A stretch of 6,061 nucleotides of DNA from Phycisphaerae bacterium (GTDB lineage Bacteria > Planctomycetota > Phycisphaerae > Phycisphaerales > SM1A02): contig NYVS01000028.1 of assembly GCA_002684755.1 (NCBI GenBank), forward strand, positions 32,114-38,174, written 5' to 3'. Numbering within the stretch: position 1 is the first letter of the stretch; every line of letters begins with the position of its first letter. Under the pieces are notes generated by a model that was not told the origin of the DNA, searched no databases, and saw only the letters and a program-made list of their open reading frames with translations. This document shows positions 5,601 through 6,061 of the stretch, piece by piece. Both the position numbers and the translations under genes were made by a program.

Positions 5601-6061
5601 ATGTCGCTGCGAAACATTGGTCTGCACGCCGTTCTGCACTCGTTCCTCGGGCTGCTTGTGATTCCAGCCGTCGCGGATGACGTCGTGATCGAGATCCCTC
5701 GCTACGAGGGAGGCGTGCAGGTGAGTTCGGGCTCCATCCCGAACTGCTGCTCGAACCACTCGATGACCTCCGTCAACGCGTCGTCGCTCGCCATGAAGGG
5801 CTGCACCACGCTGGGCGGCTACTGCATGACCTCCCGCAACGCGCCGTTTCTGACCTTCGACCTGTCGTCGATTCCCGAGGACGCGACGATCGAATCCGTG
5901 CGACTCAAGGGGACCAGGAGCTCCCCCCGCAGCGGCGGAGGCAACGCCCTCGTCGCATTCCTCCCCTACGGAGAAGTCGGGCCCTCGATGTTCAACGTGT
6001 TCAACGGCGGCTCCACCAACATCAACTGGACCCTCTCCTCGGCTTTTTCGATCAGCCTTCC
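5601..6061 (+). CDS. Exported protein with DNRLRE/CBM96-like domain (5' part, runs off the right edge)
   Basis: The frame is open from ATG at 5601 to the window end, 153 complete codons. GGAG (5590-5593) stands 7 bases before the ATG. Residues 1-25 form a signal peptide ending Pro-Ala-Val-Ala. The mature part begins with a short beta strand and a Cys-rich stretch (Cys49, Cys50, Cys68, Cys75), then FLTFDLSSIPEDATIESVRL (83-102). That block resembles the signature of DNRLRE/CBM96-type modules of secreted polysaccharide-binding proteins, in which Phe-Asp-Leu-Ser-Ser-Ile-Pro is typical. The Cys-rich N-terminal insert is not a standard part of that family as known to me. It follows the dockerin-bearing gene by 255 bases with its own probable promoter. 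Whether it also ends in a dockerin-like domain cannot be seen. Confidence 0.8.
   Translation, partial: MSLRNIGLHAVLHSFLGLLVIPAVADDVVIEIPRYEGGVQVSSGSIPNCCSNHSMTSVNASSLAMKGCTTLGGYCMTSRNAPFLTFDLSSIPEDATIESVRLKGTRSSPRSGGGNALVAFLPYGEVGPSMFNVFNGGSTNINWTLSSAFSISL

Overview
The window most likely comes from a member of the Planctomycetota, probably class Phycisphaerae. This rests on GC-rich DNA, two genes for proteins with Sec-type signal peptides close together on the plus strand, a C-terminal dockerin-like domain framed by Cys and ending in Trp-Gly-Pro-Cys, and a redoxin / cytochrome c / copper-monooxygenase fusion of a kind common in that phylum. The assignment is inference from protein style; no rRNA or marker gene is present.

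Layout. Positions 1-155 hold the 3' end of a plus-strand gene that looks like a ribosomal-peptide (RiPP) precursor of the nitrile-hydratase-like leader peptide (NHLP) class: an acidic leader end with Ser-Asp-Glu-Glu-Leu, a Gly-Gly cleavage site, then a 23-residue core with two Cys and three Thr. About 100 bases on is the 3' half of a tRNA-Arg(ACG) (251-297) without a matching 5' half, followed by a strong intrinsic terminator (308-333). This is what the scar or edge of an element integrated at a tRNA gene looks like. The RiPP gene would then lie on the inserted side.

Positions 334-1031 have no confident gene. They contain two separate 10-bp tandem repeats and one possible small membrane protein on the minus strand (574-717). 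Next come two minus-strand genes, read right to left: a large exported redox protein (2011-4035) and a TupA-like ATP-grasp enzyme (1032-1892). They are separated by about 118 bases that contain a strong stem-loop. The large gene has a good promoter whose predicted start falls on its ATG, so its mRNA may be leaderless.

A divergent intergenic region of about 470 bases with a pair of near-identical 18-bp repeats leads to two plus-strand genes for exported proteins: a complete dockerin-bearing protein (4503-5345) and the 5' part of a Cys-containing DNRLRE/CBM96-like protein (5601 to the right edge). The right-hand genes look like ordinary cell-surface and extracytoplasmic functions. The least ordinary part is the first 300 bases.
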